Source of the DNA: Sedimenticola sp.
GTDB taxonomy: Bacteria; Pseudomonadota; Gammaproteobacteria; Chromatiales; Chromatiaceae
Direction of reading: 5' to 3'
Assembly (NCBI GenBank): GCA_027008705.1
Contig: JALVEB010000031.1
Span: 1 to 42,018 of the forward strand
Length of the DNA stretch: 42,018 nt
The notes under the pieces were generated by a model that was not told the origin of the DNA, made no database searches, and saw nothing but the letters and a program-made list of their open reading frames with translations. The translations under genes were made by a program, and so were the position numbers. Below are positions 9,342 to 18,418 of the stretch, piece after piece. How positions within the stretch are numbered: the first letter of the stretch is position 1; each line of letters starts with the position of its first letter.

Positions 9342-10343
9342 ATGACCGCAAACCCAGAACCCCGCAAAGACTATTCCGCGCTCGATCCGCATTGCGTGCT
9401 CGACGCGGTGGAATCGCTCGGCCTGCCGACGAGCGGCCATATCCTGGCGCTGAACAGCTACGAGAACCGGGTCTACCGCATCGGCCTCGAGGACCGCGCG
9501 CCGGTGATCGCCAAGTTCTACCGTCCACGGCGCTGGAGCGACGCCGCGATCCTCGAGGAACACACCTTCGCCCACGAGCTCGCCGAGGCCGAGATCCCGG
9601 TGGTCGCGCCGCTGCGCGACGCCGCCGGCAAGACCCTGTACTGGCATCAAGGCTACCGCTACGCGCTGTTTCCCCTGCAAGCCGGACGCTGGCCCGAGCT
9701 CGACGATCCAGACGACCTGTTGCGCATCGGTCGCTTCATCGGCCGCCTGCATCTGATCGGCGGCGGCGCGCGCTTTCGCCACCGCGCCTCGATCGATATC
9801 GAGCGCATGGGCGACGCCTCGGTGCGCTACCTGCTCGACCAGGGCTTTCTGCCGGAGGATCTGCGCCCGGCCTATGCATCGCTTGCCGCCGATCTGCTCG
9901 AACGGGTACGACAGCGCTTCGCCGACGCCGGCGAGACGCGCGTGATCCGTCTGCATGGCGACTGCCATCGCGGCAATATCCTGTGGCACGACGGCCGACC
10001 GCACTTCGTCGACCTCGACGACTGCCAAAACGGCCCGCCGGTCCAGGACCTCTGGATGATGCTCTCGGGCGAGCGTGACGAGAGGAACGCGCAGCTGATC
10101 GAGCTGATCGAGGGCTATCGGGAGTTCGCCGATTTCGATCCCCGCGAGCTGCATCTGATCGAGGCCTTGCGCGCGCTGCGCATGCTCCACTACGCCGCCT
10201 GGCTCGCGCGCCGCTGGGACGATCCGGCCTTCCCACAGGCCTTTCCCTGGTTCGCCACCCAGGCCTATTGGGAACGCCATGTGCTCGAATTACGCGAACA
10301 GCTCTACATGATCGACCAGCCTCCGCTGCGGATCACGCCGTAA
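9342..10343 (+). CDS. srkA: Stress response serine/threonine kinase A (YihE/RdoA family)
   Basis: This cytoplasmic kinase of the APH/choline-kinase fold has 333 residues, close to the 328 of E. coli SrkA, which protects against stress-induced death. The frame is fixed by MTANPEPRKDYSALDPHCVLDAVESLG at the ATG 9342; the open frame upstream of it is antisense to the thiolase gene and is not coding. Signatures are ALNSYENRVYRIGLED and VIAKFYRPRRWS (nucleotide and Lys region), the catalytic loop RLHGDCHRGNILW and the metal site FVDLDDCQNGP. The stop is followed by a degenerate repeat and then the convergent ppk1 end. The short divergent region must hold promoters for both directions. Confidence 0.95.
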   Translation: MTANPEPRKDYSALDPHCVLDAVESLGLPTSGHILALNSYENRVYRIGLEDRAPVIAKFYRPRRWSDAAILEEHTFAHELAEAEIPVVAPLRDAAGKTLYWHQGYRYALFPLQAGRWPELDDPDDLLRIGRFIGRLHLIGGGARFRHRASIDIERMGDASVRYLLDQGFLPEDLRPAYASLAADLLERVRQRFADAGETRVIRLHGDCHRGNILWHDGRPHFVDLDDCQNGPPVQDLWMMLSGERDERNAQLIELIEGYREFADFDPRELHLIEALRALRMLHYAAWLARRWDDPAFPQAFPWFATQAYWERHVLELREQLYMIDQPPLRITP

Positions 10344-10440
10344 GTGAATACTTACTATCGTTGTCCCGCAAACGTCCGGCTGCCGCTCCTCGCGCCCGAG
10401 GGCCTTATTGTGGAAACCCGCCATGGATCATGGTTCATTC
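10344..10440. repeat. Family B palindromic repeat, degenerate copy
   Basis: This gap between the convergent stops of srkA and ppk1 shares GGAAACCCGCCATGGA (10412-10427) exactly with the family B copy at 41685-41827, and a looser TCCGGC...CTCGC block before it. The right-hand terminal repeat is missing. It may act as a bidirectional transcription barrier. Confidence 0.5.
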
Positions 10441-10455
10441 CCGCGCGTGTCGCCT

Positions 10456-12555
10456 TCAGGAGAACATCTCCAACAGCATCTCCTGCGCGGCGCGGCGCGG
10501 CGCCTTGGCCGACGGCTTCAGACGCTTGTACTTCTTCGTCGGGCGCAATACCCAGGCCTGGCTGTTATCGCGCAGGTAGGTGGTAAAGGTCTCGCGAATG
10601 ATGCGCCGCTTAAGCTGACGATCCTCGATCGGAAAACAGGCCTCGACGCGGCGGAAGAAGTTGCGCGGCATCCAGTCCGCGCTGGAGCAGAACAGCTCTT
10701 CGCTGCCGCCGTTCAGGAAATAGAACACCCGCGTGTGCTCGAGGAAACGCCCCATCACCGAGCGCACATGGATATTCTCGGAGACCCCCTTCACACCCGG
10801 TCGCAGGCAGCACACGCCACGCACGATCAGCTCGATCTTGACCCCGGCGCGCGAGGCCTTGTAGAGCTCGACGATGATGCCCGGCTCCACCAGCGAATTC
10901 ATCTTCAGGCGGATCAACGCGCGCTTGCCTTCGCGGGCATGATCGGCCTCGCGACGGATCCGCGCGACCATGCCATCGTAGAGCGTGAACGGCGCCTGGA
11001 GCAGCTTCTTCAGGTTCACCGCCTTGCCCAGCCCCGTCAGTTGCATGAACAACCGGTGGACATCATCGCCGAGCACGCGATCGCCCGTCATCAAGCCGTA
11101 GTCCGTGTAGGCCTTGGCGGTGCCGGAGTGGTAATTGCCGGTACCCAGATGGACATAGCGCTTGACACGACGACGCTGACGCATCACCACCAGGGTCAGC
11201 TTGGCATGAGTCTTGTAGCCGACGACGCCATAGGCGACATAGGCACCGGCATCCTGCAAGCGGGTCGCGACCGCGATATTCGCGGCCTCATCGAAACGGG
11301 CGCGCAACTCGATCACCGCGGTGACCTCCTTTCCGGCCTTGGCGGCGGCGACCAAGGCATCGACGATCGGCGAATCCGGTCCGGTGCGATACAGCGTCAT
11401 CTTGATCGCCACGGTGTCGGGATGGGTCGCGGCCTGCTTCAGGAACTGGATCACCGGCTCGAACGACTGGAACGGGTGATGCAACAGCACCTGCTTGTTC
11501 TGATCGATGTAATCGAAGATGCTCTTGTCCGGGTTGTAACCGGGCGGCAGCTTCTGCGTGAACGGCGCGAACTTCAGCTCATTGCGGTCGACCAGGCCGA
11601 CCACCGCCATCAGCCGGTGCAGATTGACCGGGCCGTTGACCTGATAGAGATCGCGCTCCTCGAGCTTGAACTTCTCCATCAGCAGACGGTAAATCTCCGG
11701 CGGACAAACATCGGCCACCTCGAGACGCACCGAGTCACCGTAGTTACGGATCGGCAGCTCGCCCTGCAAGGCGCTGAGCAGATCGTCGACATCCTCCTCG
11801 ACGAACAGATCGGAATTTCGGGTCACGCGAAACTGGTAGCAACCCAACACCTGCATGCCCGGGAACATATCGTCGACATGGGCATGAATCACCGACGACA
11901 GAAAAACGAAGGTATCCCGGCTCGGCGAGATCTCCTCCGGCATGCGGATGATGCGCGGCAACGCGCGCGGCGCCTGCACCACCGCCATATCGCTCTCGCG
12001 ACCGAAGGCGTCGCGCCCCTCGAGCTTGATGATAAAATTCAAACTCTTGTTCTGGATGCGTGGAAAGGGATGCGCCGGGTCCAGCCCGAGCGGGGTCAGC
12101 ACCGGCAGCAGCTCACGGCGAAAATAGCCCTTGACCCAGGCGGCCTGTTCCTCATTCCACTGACTGCGGCGCAGGAAATGGATCTCATCGGCCTGCAACG
12201 CCGGCACCAACACCTTGTTGAACAGCTCATACTGGTCATGCACCAGCGCATGCGCCTGCGCAGAGATCTGCTCCATCTGCTCGATCGGGGTCAGCCCCGC
12301 CGGGTCGCGGGTGGTAATGTTCAGCTTCAGCTGTTGTTGCACGCTGGCCACGCGCACCTCGAAGAACTCATCGAGATTGGCGCACGAGATGCACAGATAA
12401 CGCAAGCGTTCGAGCAACGGCACGTCGGCATCCTGAGCCAGCTCGAGCACCCGCCGGTTGAACATCAACAGGCTCAACTCACGGTTGATGAAGTATTCCG
12501 GATCGTTGAGATCCGGCTCGCGTTCCAGCGGGGTCTTTTCGCTGCCTTTCGCCAT
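10456..12555 (-). CDS. ppk1: Polyphosphate kinase 1
   Basis: It reversibly makes polyphosphate from ATP and has 699 residues (E. coli Ppk has 688). The N-terminal domain (YFINRELSLLMFNRRVLELA, NLDEFFEVRVA) and head domain are followed by two phospholipase-D-like halves. His450 in YKTHAKLTLV corresponds to the autophosphorylated His435 of E. coli. The second-half histidine is in FLEHTRVFYFLNG, and the ATP-loop arginines lie in KMTLYRTG. It starts 15 bases after the LEA14-like lipoprotein gene and so is probably co-transcribed with it. No ppx gene is seen nearby. The convergent neighbour is srkA. Confidence 0.97.
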   Translation of the reverse strand: MAKGSEKTPLEREPDLNDPEYFINRELSLLMFNRRVLELAQDADVPLLERLRYLCISCANLDEFFEVRVASVQQQLKLNITTRDPAGLTPIEQMEQISAQAHALVHDQYELFNKVLVPALQADEIHFLRRSQWNEEQAAWVKGYFRRELLPVLTPLGLDPAHPFPRIQNKSLNFIIKLEGRDAFGRESDMAVVQAPRALPRIIRMPEEISPSRDTFVFLSSVIHAHVDDMFPGMQVLGCYQFRVTRNSDLFVEEDVDDLLSALQGELPIRNYGDSVRLEVADVCPPEIYRLLMEKFKLEERDLYQVNGPVNLHRLMAVVGLVDRNELKFAPFTQKLPPGYNPDKSIFDYIDQNKQVLLHHPFQSFEPVIQFLKQAATHPDTVAIKMTLYRTGPDSPIVDALVAAAKAGKEVTAVIELRARFDEAANIAVATRLQDAGAYVAYGVVGYKTHAKLTLVVMRQRRRVKRYVHLGTGNYHSGTAKAYTDYGLMTGDRVLGDDVHRLFMQLTGLGKAVNLKKLLQAPFTLYDGMVARIRREADHAREGKRALIRLKMNSLVEPGIIVELYKASRAGVKIELIVRGVCCLRPGVKGVSENIHVRSVMGRFLEHTRVFYFLNGGSEELFCSSADWMPRNFFRRVEACFPIEDRQLKRRIIRETFTTYLRDNSQAWVLRPTKKYKRLKPSAKAPRRAAQEMLLEMFS

Positions 12556-12570
12556 GTCCGCCGCCCCCGC

Positions 12571-13038
12571 TCAGAGCCCGCTCGCGAGGTCGATCTCGCC
12601 GGTATCGCGAAACGGGATACGACCCGCGCGGGTGAACAACTGACCGCTGACGACATAGGCGAACGGCTTGCCCGTCCTGCCCCGCGCGGCCTTGAGCTGA
12701 CGCAACAAACCGAACAGCGTGCTGCTGGCGGCAACCTCGACGGTTGCCTCGCTGAGCGGTGGCACCTCGAGCGGGTGATTACTGACGCCGGAGGCGAAGT
12801 CCCGACCGTTCAGACGCAGATCGAAACTCACCCCATCGGCATGCAAGGCTTGCCCGGAGCGATTCTGCACACGCAGCGTAACGCGGTAGCGTTGCTCCAT
12901 CAGTGTCGACTTCAGTGGCTGGATGTCAGCGATGTGCACGCGCACACGGTCGACCCCGGGCCCGAGCGTCGCGCAAGCGCTCAGAAAGATCAACAGAAAC
13001 AGACCGAATGGAAGGAAAAACAAACGCTTGGCGATCAT
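12571..13038 (-). CDS. LEA type 2 (LEA14/WHy-like) lipoprotein
   Basis: A 155-residue probable lipoprotein. The signal peptide MIAKRLFFLPFGLFLLIFLSAC ends in a lipobox, with Cys22 as the acylated residue. The rest is one LEA_2-type beta-sandwich: RVRVHIADIQPLKSTLMEQRYRVTLRVQNRSGQAL, then FDLRLNGRDFASGVS and a C-terminal YVVSGQLFTRAGRIPFRDTGEIDL. The family is linked to desiccation or stress tolerance in plants; its bacterial role is unclear. It is the first gene of a probable operon with ppk1, 15 bases apart. Confidence 0.85.
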   Translation of the reverse strand: MIAKRLFFLPFGLFLLIFLSACATLGPGVDRVRVHIADIQPLKSTLMEQRYRVTLRVQNRSGQALHADGVSFDLRLNGRDFASGVSNHPLEVPPLSEATVEVAASSTLFGLLRQLKAARGRTGKPFAYVVSGQLFTRAGRIPFRDTGEIDLASGL

Positions 13039-13111
13039 GGCTCGTCTCGCTCCGGATGCGGAATCTGGCCATAGGATACCGTAGCGGCGCAGGTTTTTCC
13101 TTGAAATCGAC

Positions 13112-13134
13112 GTAACTACTCAGCAAGTAGTTAC
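13112..13134. repeat. Perfect inverted repeat GTAACTACT/AGTAGTTAC
   Basis: Nine-base perfect arms (13112-13120 and 13126-13134) flank a five-base loop in the gap between the DUF4332 gene and the LEA14-like gene. The half-site GTAACTACTCAGC recurs at 36880-36892 at the end of plsC. There is no T-run after the hairpin. The rest of the 163-base gap shows only a GGGGC/GCCCC hairpin near 13172. Confidence 0.6.
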
Positions 13135-13201
13135 AAAATGCTTTGGACCCATCGATTTCGTTGCCTTCCCCTGGGGCGCCAGCCCCTGAACCCGGGCAGG
13201 A

Positions 13202-13609
13202 TCAGGAGTAGTTGATCTTGCGCGGCAGTTCCTTGGCCTGGGCGACCCATTTCTCGACCTCGGAGAGCGCCGGCGGGCGACGCACGAGTTTCTTCTCCTC
13301 ATTGACCTCCAGCATCTTCTTGTGCAGATTGTCCGGGCGCCGCTGGGCCAGCTCCGGAACGGTATCGACACCGGCGAACTCGAGCAGGTCGGCATACTGG
13401 GTGCTGACCCCCTTGATCCGTGACAGATCGGCGCGATTGACCCAGTTCAGCACCAGTTTCTCGCTGATGCCGGTCTTCTCGGCGATCTCCTTGCGGCCTT
13501 TCTTTTCGCCGCCGAGCTCGAGCAGTTTCTCGACCGAGTCGACCCCCGCTGCGTTCAGTTTCGCCTGGTAGGCCTCGCCGATGCCTTCGATCACGGACAG
13601 CTTGGTCAT
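13202..13609 (-). CDS. DUF4332 helix-hairpin-helix protein
   Basis: A 135-residue protein made of two helix-hairpin-helix-like units: SVIEGIGEAYQAKLNAAGVDSVEKLLELG (about 5-33) and LSRIKGVSTQYADLLEFAGVDTVPELAQR (about 62-90). This is the DUF4332 layout. The motif IEGIG...AGV binds DNA backbones in other proteins, but no function is established for this family. GGGAGAAG lies just before the ATG. It stands between repeat-rich DNA and the end of the FAD/Fe-S gene, 99 bases away, so it may be its own unit. Confidence 0.88.
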   Translation of the reverse strand: MTKLSVIEGIGEAYQAKLNAAGVDSVEKLLELGGEKKGRKEIAEKTGISEKLVLNWVNRADLSRIKGVSTQYADLLEFAGVDTVPELAQRRPDNLHKKMLEVNEEKKLVRRPPALSEVEKWVAQAKELPRKINYS

Positions 13610-13708
13610 GTGCTTCTCCCTCTGTTTGTTGAAATTGGATGCATCGCTGCCGAAAATACCACGTTTTTCCGGGAAGGTCGCGCTGTGCGACAGCGGGCTT
13701 GGGCCGGT

Positions 13709-16700
13709 CTACAGCAGCACTTTCTCGACGCCGCCGTCCGCGAGGCGATCGAGCACGGGCTTGCGCCATTCCGGCCCGTGACGCCGGCGCATCATCTCGA
13801 CGACGATGTAGTCGCTCGCAAGCCCGGTCTCATCGGCGTAGCGCGCCAGTCCCTGCTGGCAGGCCGGGCAGCTGGTCAGGATCTTGACCTGGCCATCCCG
13901 CGCATGGGTTTCCCCGGTGAAGGCCTGGATGCCGTTGCGCAGTTCCTCGACCTTGCGGTAGCGAAGCTGGTTGGCGATGTCCGGACGCGCGGTGCCCAGG
14001 GTACCGGCCTCGCCGCAGCAGCGGTCGGACAGCGCGACCGGGCGGCCGGTGAGTTCGCGCGCCAGCTGTAGCGGCTCGTACTGCTTGATCGGGGTGTGGC
14101 AGGGATCGTGATAGAGGTAGTCGGTTTCGCCGCCTTCCATGCGCACGCCTTTCTCGAGCAGCCATTCATGGATGTCGAGCAGCCGGCAGCCGGGGAAGAT
14201 CTGCTCGAAACGGTATTTCATCAGCTGGTCCATGCAGGTGCCGCAAGAAACGATCACGGTGCCGATGTCGAGGTAGTTCAGGGTATTGGCGATGCGATGG
14301 AACAGGACGCGGTTCTCGGTGGTGATGCGCTGGCCGGTTTCATGTTGGCCGGCGGCGGTCTGGGGGTAGCCGCAACACAGGTAGCCGGGCGGCAACACGA
14401 TGCGCGCGCCGGTTTCCCACAACATCGCGATGGTGGCCAGGCCGATCTCGGAGAACAGCCGCTCGGAGCCGCAACCGGGAAAGTAGAAAACCGATTCGGC
14501 GTCATCGCCGAGGTCTGGATCGGCGATCACCGGCACCCGCTCCGGGTCTTCGAGGCCGAGCAGGTTGCGGTAGTCGCGCGTCGGCACCGGCACGCGCACC
14601 GGGCGCCGGGTCAGCTCGACCAGGGTTTCGACCACGCCGGGCGGCTCGGCGGTGGCCGCCGGCGGGGCCTCGGGGCGGCCATACAGACCGGTGCGCCGCA
14701 GCAGGGCGTGACCGAGGGCGATGCCTTTGAAGCCCCAATCGAGCATCACCCGGCGCAGCAGGCGGATGACGCCGGGCCGGGTGGCGTTGAGGAAGGCCAT
14801 GGCCGCCCAGGTGCCGGGGCTGAAGCGCTTCTCGCCGCGTTCGGTGAGGATCTTGCGCATGCGCACGGTGACGTCGCCGTAGTCGATGTCGACCGGGCAG
14901 GGGGCCAGGCATTTGTGGCACACCGTGCAATGATCGGCGATGTCGTTCATCTCGTCGAAATGGGCGTGGGAGAGGCCGCGCCGGGTCTGCTCCTCGTACA
15001 GGAAGGCTTCGATCAGCAGGCCGCTGCCGAGGATCTTGTTGCGCGGAGAATACAGCAGGTTGGCGCGCGGTACATGGGTCATGCACACCGGTTTGCACTT
15101 GCCGCAGCGCAGGCAATGGCGGATGTCGTCGTTGAGCGCGCCGAGTTCGCTTTGTTCGAGCAGGATGGCCTCTTGCTGGACCAGGCGCAATGAGGGGGTG
15201 TAGGCGTTGTCGAGGCCGGAACCGGGCATCAGTTTGCCACGGTTGAAGTGGCCATCCGGGTCGACCTTCTGCTTGTAGGCGACGAAATCGCGCAAGCGGG
15301 CGTCGTCGAGGTACTGGATCTTGGTCAGGCCGATGCCATGCTCGCCGGAGATCACGCCGCCGAGCGAGCGCGCCAGCTCCATCACCTGATCGACGATGCG
15401 CTCGGCCTCGCGCAGCATGCGGTAGTTGTGCGAATGCACCGGGATGTTGGTATGCACGTTGCCATCCCCGGCGTGCATGTGCAGCGCGACGAACAGGCGC
15501 TCGGCGCGCAACCGGGCATGAATGGCGTCGAGCCGCTCGCGTACCGGGGCGAGCTCCTGGCCGGCGAAGAATTCGGCAAGGCGCGCGGCGATCTCCTTGC
15601 GGTAGCTGTGACGCAGATCGCGGCGCAGCAGCATGTCGAGCAGGGTGTCGCCATCCTGGCGCTTCCCGCGCTCGGACTCGCGCAGCAGCGCCTGGTGCTC
15701 GGCGGCCGGGCTGTCCAGATGTTGCAGCACCAATCGCCAACGCTCCATCGCGAGTGTGAGCACTCGCTTCGCGGCTGTACGCTTGGCCTCGAGGATGGCG
15801 CGGTTCTCTTCCGACCGGGCGCCCGGGTCGCAGCGGCACAGGGATTCGAGGTCGCCGTCGAGAAACTCGTCGACGGCCTCCATGATGCGCAATTTGTTGT
15901 CGATCGACTGCTCGATGTTGATGCGCTCGATGCCGCGGCTGTAGTCGGCCAGGCGCGGCAATGGGATGACCACGTCTTCGTTGATCTTGAAGGCGTTGGT
16001 GTGCGCCGAGATCGCCGCGGTACGCGCGCGGTCGAGCCAGAACTGACGTCGCGCCTCGGGGCTGGTGGCGATGAAGCCCTCGCCGCCGCGCTCCCCGGCC
16101 AGCGCGACGACACGGCGCGCGGCGGCCTCCAGCGCGGTTTCGTCATCGCTGACGAGATCGGCGATCAGCACCATCTTCGGGCGTTCGCGACGCGCCGCCT
16201 TGGTGGCGTAGTCGACCGCGCGGATATAGCGCTCGTCGAGGTGCTCCAACCCCGGCATCGATACCTCGGGAAGCGATTCGATCAGCTCGATGGTCTCGAC
16301 GATCGCCGGCACCGCGGTGGCCAGATCGGGCTCGAAGAACTCCATGCAGATCGTGCGCACATGCTCGGGCATGCGATGCAGCAGGAAACGCGCCGAGGTG
16401 ATCAGGCCGTCGCAACCTTCCTTCTGCACGCCGGGCAGGCCGGAAAGGAATTTGTCGGTGACATCCTTGCCGAGCCCGGCCTTGCGGAAACTCCCACCGG
16501 GCATCTCGAGAATCTCCGGCTCGCCGCGCGGGGTGGCGCCGTCGCGTTCGAAGCGGGTGACGCGAAAGCGCACCCGCGGCTGGTCATGGATCTTGCCGAG
16601 GTTGTGATCGAGGCGCTCGACCTCCAGCCAGCCGCCATCCGGCGTGACCATGCGCCAGCTCGTCAGGTTGTCGAGGGTGGTGCCCCACAGCACTGCCTTC

Positions 16701-17548
16701 TTGCCCCCGGCGTTCATCGCGATGTTGCCGCCGATCGTCGAGGCGTCCTGCGAGGTCGGGTCGACCGCGAAGGCGAGTTCATTGCGCGCCGCCAGTTCGG
16801 AAACCCGCCGGGTGACCACACCGGCGCCGCAACGTACCGTCGGCACCGGTTCGGGCACCCCCGGCAGCTCGCGGTATTCGACCTCCGAGAGCGCCTCGAG
16901 CTTCTCGGTGTTGATCACCGCCGAGTAGGCATGCAGCGGCACCGCCGAACCGGTATAGCCGGTGCCGCCGCCGCGCGGGATCAGGGTCAGACCGCAGTCG
17001 ATGCAGGCGCGCACCACGTCGGCGACCTCTTCCTCGCGGTCGGGCGAGATCACAACGAACGGCATCTCGACACGCCAGTCGGTGGCGTCGGTGGCGTGCG
17101 AGACCCGCGCCAGACCGCCGAAATCGATGTTGTCACGCCGGGTGATGCCCTGCAATGCGCGCCGCACGCGGTTGCGCAGCGCCCGGTATTCGCCGAGCTT
17201 GCCGGCAAAAGCATCGACCGCGGCGCGCGCGTCGCGCAACAGACGCGCGGCGTCGGCATTGTCATTCAGGCGGGCCTCGAACAGATCGAGACGCAGCTTC
17301 AACGCCTGAATCAGGGCCTGACGGCGCTCCGCGCGGTTGATCAGATCGTCCTGAATATAGGGGTTGCGCTCGACCACCCAGAGATCGCCGAGGACCTCGA
17401 ACAGCACCCGCGCCGAGCGCCCGGTGCGACGACTGCCGCGCAGTTTCTCGATCAGCCGCCAGTTCTCCTCGCCAAGAAAGCGAATGACGATCTCACGGTC
17501 GGAGAAGGAGGTGTAGTTGTATGGAATCTCGCGAATGCGATCGCTCAT
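13709..17548 (-). CDS. DUF3683-FAD-linked oxidase-Fe-S oxidoreductase fusion
   Basis: A 1279-residue flavo-iron-sulfur protein, related in layout to D-2-hydroxyacid dehydrogenases such as YdiJ and GlcD/GlpC. A DUF3683-type N-terminus (about 1-160, [22 protein letters not shown]) precedes the PCMH FAD domain with [16 protein letters not shown] (about 190-205). The FAD-oxidase C-domain ends with [22 protein letters not shown] and [10 protein letters not shown]. Two ferredoxin-type clusters follow, [11 protein letters not shown] near 810 and [14 protein letters not shown] near 872. CCG domains with [12 protein letters not shown] (about 1054) and CCGEAGTLG (about 1174) may bind another cluster. 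ATG 17548 is preferred over a TTG ten codons upstream. The substrate is unknown, probably a D-2-hydroxy acid. Confidence 0.92.
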   Translation of the reverse strand: MSDRIREIPYNYTSFSDREIVIRFLGEENWRLIEKLRGSRRTGRSARVLFEVLGDLWVVERNPYIQDDLINRAERRQALIQALKLRLDLFEARLNDNADAARLLRDARAAVDAFAGKLGEYRALRNRVRRALQGITRRDNIDFGGLARVSHATDATDWRVEMPFVVISPDREEEVADVVRACIDCGLTLIPRGGGTGYTGSAVPLHAYSAVINTEKLEALSEVEYRELPGVPEPVPTVRCGAGVVTRRVSELAARNELAFAVDPTSQDASTIGGNIAMNAGGKKAVLWGTTLDNLTSWRMVTPDGGWLEVERLDHNLGKIHDQPRVRFRVTRFERDGATPRGEPEILEMPGGSFRKAGLGKDVTDKFLSGLPGVQKEGCDGLITSARFLLHRMPEHVRTICMEFFEPDLATAVPAIVETIELIESLPEVSMPGLEHLDERYIRAVDYATKAARRERPKMVLIADLVSDDETALEAAARRVVALAGERGGEGFIATSPEARRQFWLDRARTAAISAHTNAFKINEDVVIPLPRLADYSRGIERINIEQSIDNKLRIMEAVDEFLDGDLESLCRCDPGARSEENRAILEAKRTAAKRVLTLAMERWRLVLQHLDSPAAEHQALLRESERGKRQDGDTLLDMLLRRDLRHSYRKEIAARLAEFFAGQELAPVRERLDAIHARLRAERLFVALHMHAGDGNVHTNIPVHSHNYRMLREAERIVDQVMELARSLGGVISGEHGIGLTKIQYLDDARLRDFVAYKQKVDPDGHFNRGKLMPGSGLDNAYTPSLRLVQQEAILLEQSELGALNDDIRHCLRCGKCKPVCMTHVPRANLLYSPRNKILGSGLLIEAFLYEEQTRRGLSHAHFDEMNDIADHCTVCHKCLAPCPVDIDYGDVTVRMRKILTERGEKRFSPGTWAAMAFLNATRPGVIRLLRRVMLDWGFKGIALGHALLRRTGLYGRPEAPPAATAEPPGVVETLVELTRRPVRVPVPTRDYRNLLGLEDPERVPVIADPDLGDDAESVFYFPGCGSERLFSEIGLATIAMLWETGARIVLPPGYLCCGYPQTAAGQHETGQRITTENRVLFHRIANTLNYLDIGTVIVSCGTCMDQLMKYRFEQIFPGCRLLDIHEWLLEKGVRMEGGETDYLYHDPCHTPIKQYEPLQLARELTGRPVALSDRCCGEAGTLGTARPDIANQLRYRKVEELRNGIQAFTGETHARDGQVKILTSCPACQQGLARYADETGLASDYIVVEMMRRRHGPEWRKPVLDRLADGGVEKVLL

Positions 17549-17620
17549 GACGGCCTGCGGGGTTGGTGTATCCGGCAAATCGAAGGCTCGGCCAAGCCCA
17601 ACCTTCTGGAAGCGGTCATT

Positions 17621-18415
17621 CTAACCGATCCGGGAACCCGGTTTGCCCTTGATACCCTGGGTAAAATCTTCCAGACGCACGCGCAGGCGGGCGAACTCGG
17701 TCTGCATCGACAACAGCTTGGCCTCGCCGCCACGCGCCAGTTCGTCATCGCCAGCCAGCCGCAGGCAACGCGCTCCGAGCGCCAGGCGCTCTCCGCCGAC
17801 GCTGCCCGCCGCGCCCTGCAGTGCATGCGCGGTTTCCCGCAAGGCGCCCCAATCCTGGTCCCGCAACATCTTGCGCATCGCGGCGAAGTGCTCACTCGCA
17901 TCGTGGACGAAGCGTTCCAACAGGGCGGGCAGGAAACGCCGATCGGAAACCGTGGCCGCCAGTTCCCGAAGGCTTTGCTCGTTCAGGGTGCGCGCTTCGC
18001 TGCGGGGCGAGATCGGCCGGCATTGCGGTGGTTCCTCGTCCGTCTGTTCCGCAAGCAGGCGCGCCACGGTTTCACGCAAGCGCCCGGCGCCCAGCGGCTT
18101 GCTCAGCCAGGCGGTGGCGCCGGCGGCGCGCGCGCGCTGTCCGGTCTCCTCCTCATTGTCGGCCGAAATCGCCAGGATCGGGGTGCAGGCGGCATAGGCG
18201 AGACCCGACGCACGATAGCTCTCGATCAGTTCGAATCCGTCGATACCCGGCATCTGCAGATCGATGACCGCAAGATCGACCGCAAGCTGATCGAACAGTT
18301 CCCGCGCTTCCTCGCCATCCTCGGCGAGAAAGACCTGATGCCCGGCCTTCGCGAGGATCGCGCGCACGACCATTCTTTCCACGGGATTGTCCTCGGCGAC
18401 GAGCAGGTAGGCCAT
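17621..18415 (-). CDS. REC-Hpt phosphorelay protein
   Basis: A 264-residue cytoplasmic signalling protein. The receiver domain (1-120) has Asp52 in AVIDLQMPG and Lys106 in WLSKPLG. After a linker an Hpt domain (about 145-250) carries His197 in ETAHALQGAAGSVGG, where Gln replaces the usual Lys after the His. This resembles the C-terminal half of hybrid kinases such as RpfC, cut off from any kinase. It starts three bases after the stop of the RpfG-like gene, so the two are surely co-transcribed and may exchange phosphate. No kinase is encoded in the neighbouring DNA. A gap of 72 bases separates it from the FAD/Fe-S gene. Confidence 0.92.
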   Translation of the reverse strand: MAYLLVAEDNPVERMVVRAILAKAGHQVFLAEDGEEARELFDQLAVDLAVIDLQMPGIDGFELIESYRASGLAYAACTPILAISADNEEETGQRARAAGATAWLSKPLGAGRLRETVARLLAEQTDEEPPQCRPISPRSEARTLNEQSLRELAATVSDRRFLPALLERFVHDASEHFAAMRKMLRDQDWGALRETAHALQGAAGSVGGERLALGARCLRLAGDDELARGGEAKLLSMQTEFARLRVRLEDFTQGIKGKPGSRIG

Positions 18416-18418
18416 GCC

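Noticed and set aside
10408-13074. Plus-strand open frame of 888 codons
   Set aside because: It is antisense to ppk1 and the LEA14-like gene; no domain and no ribosome site.
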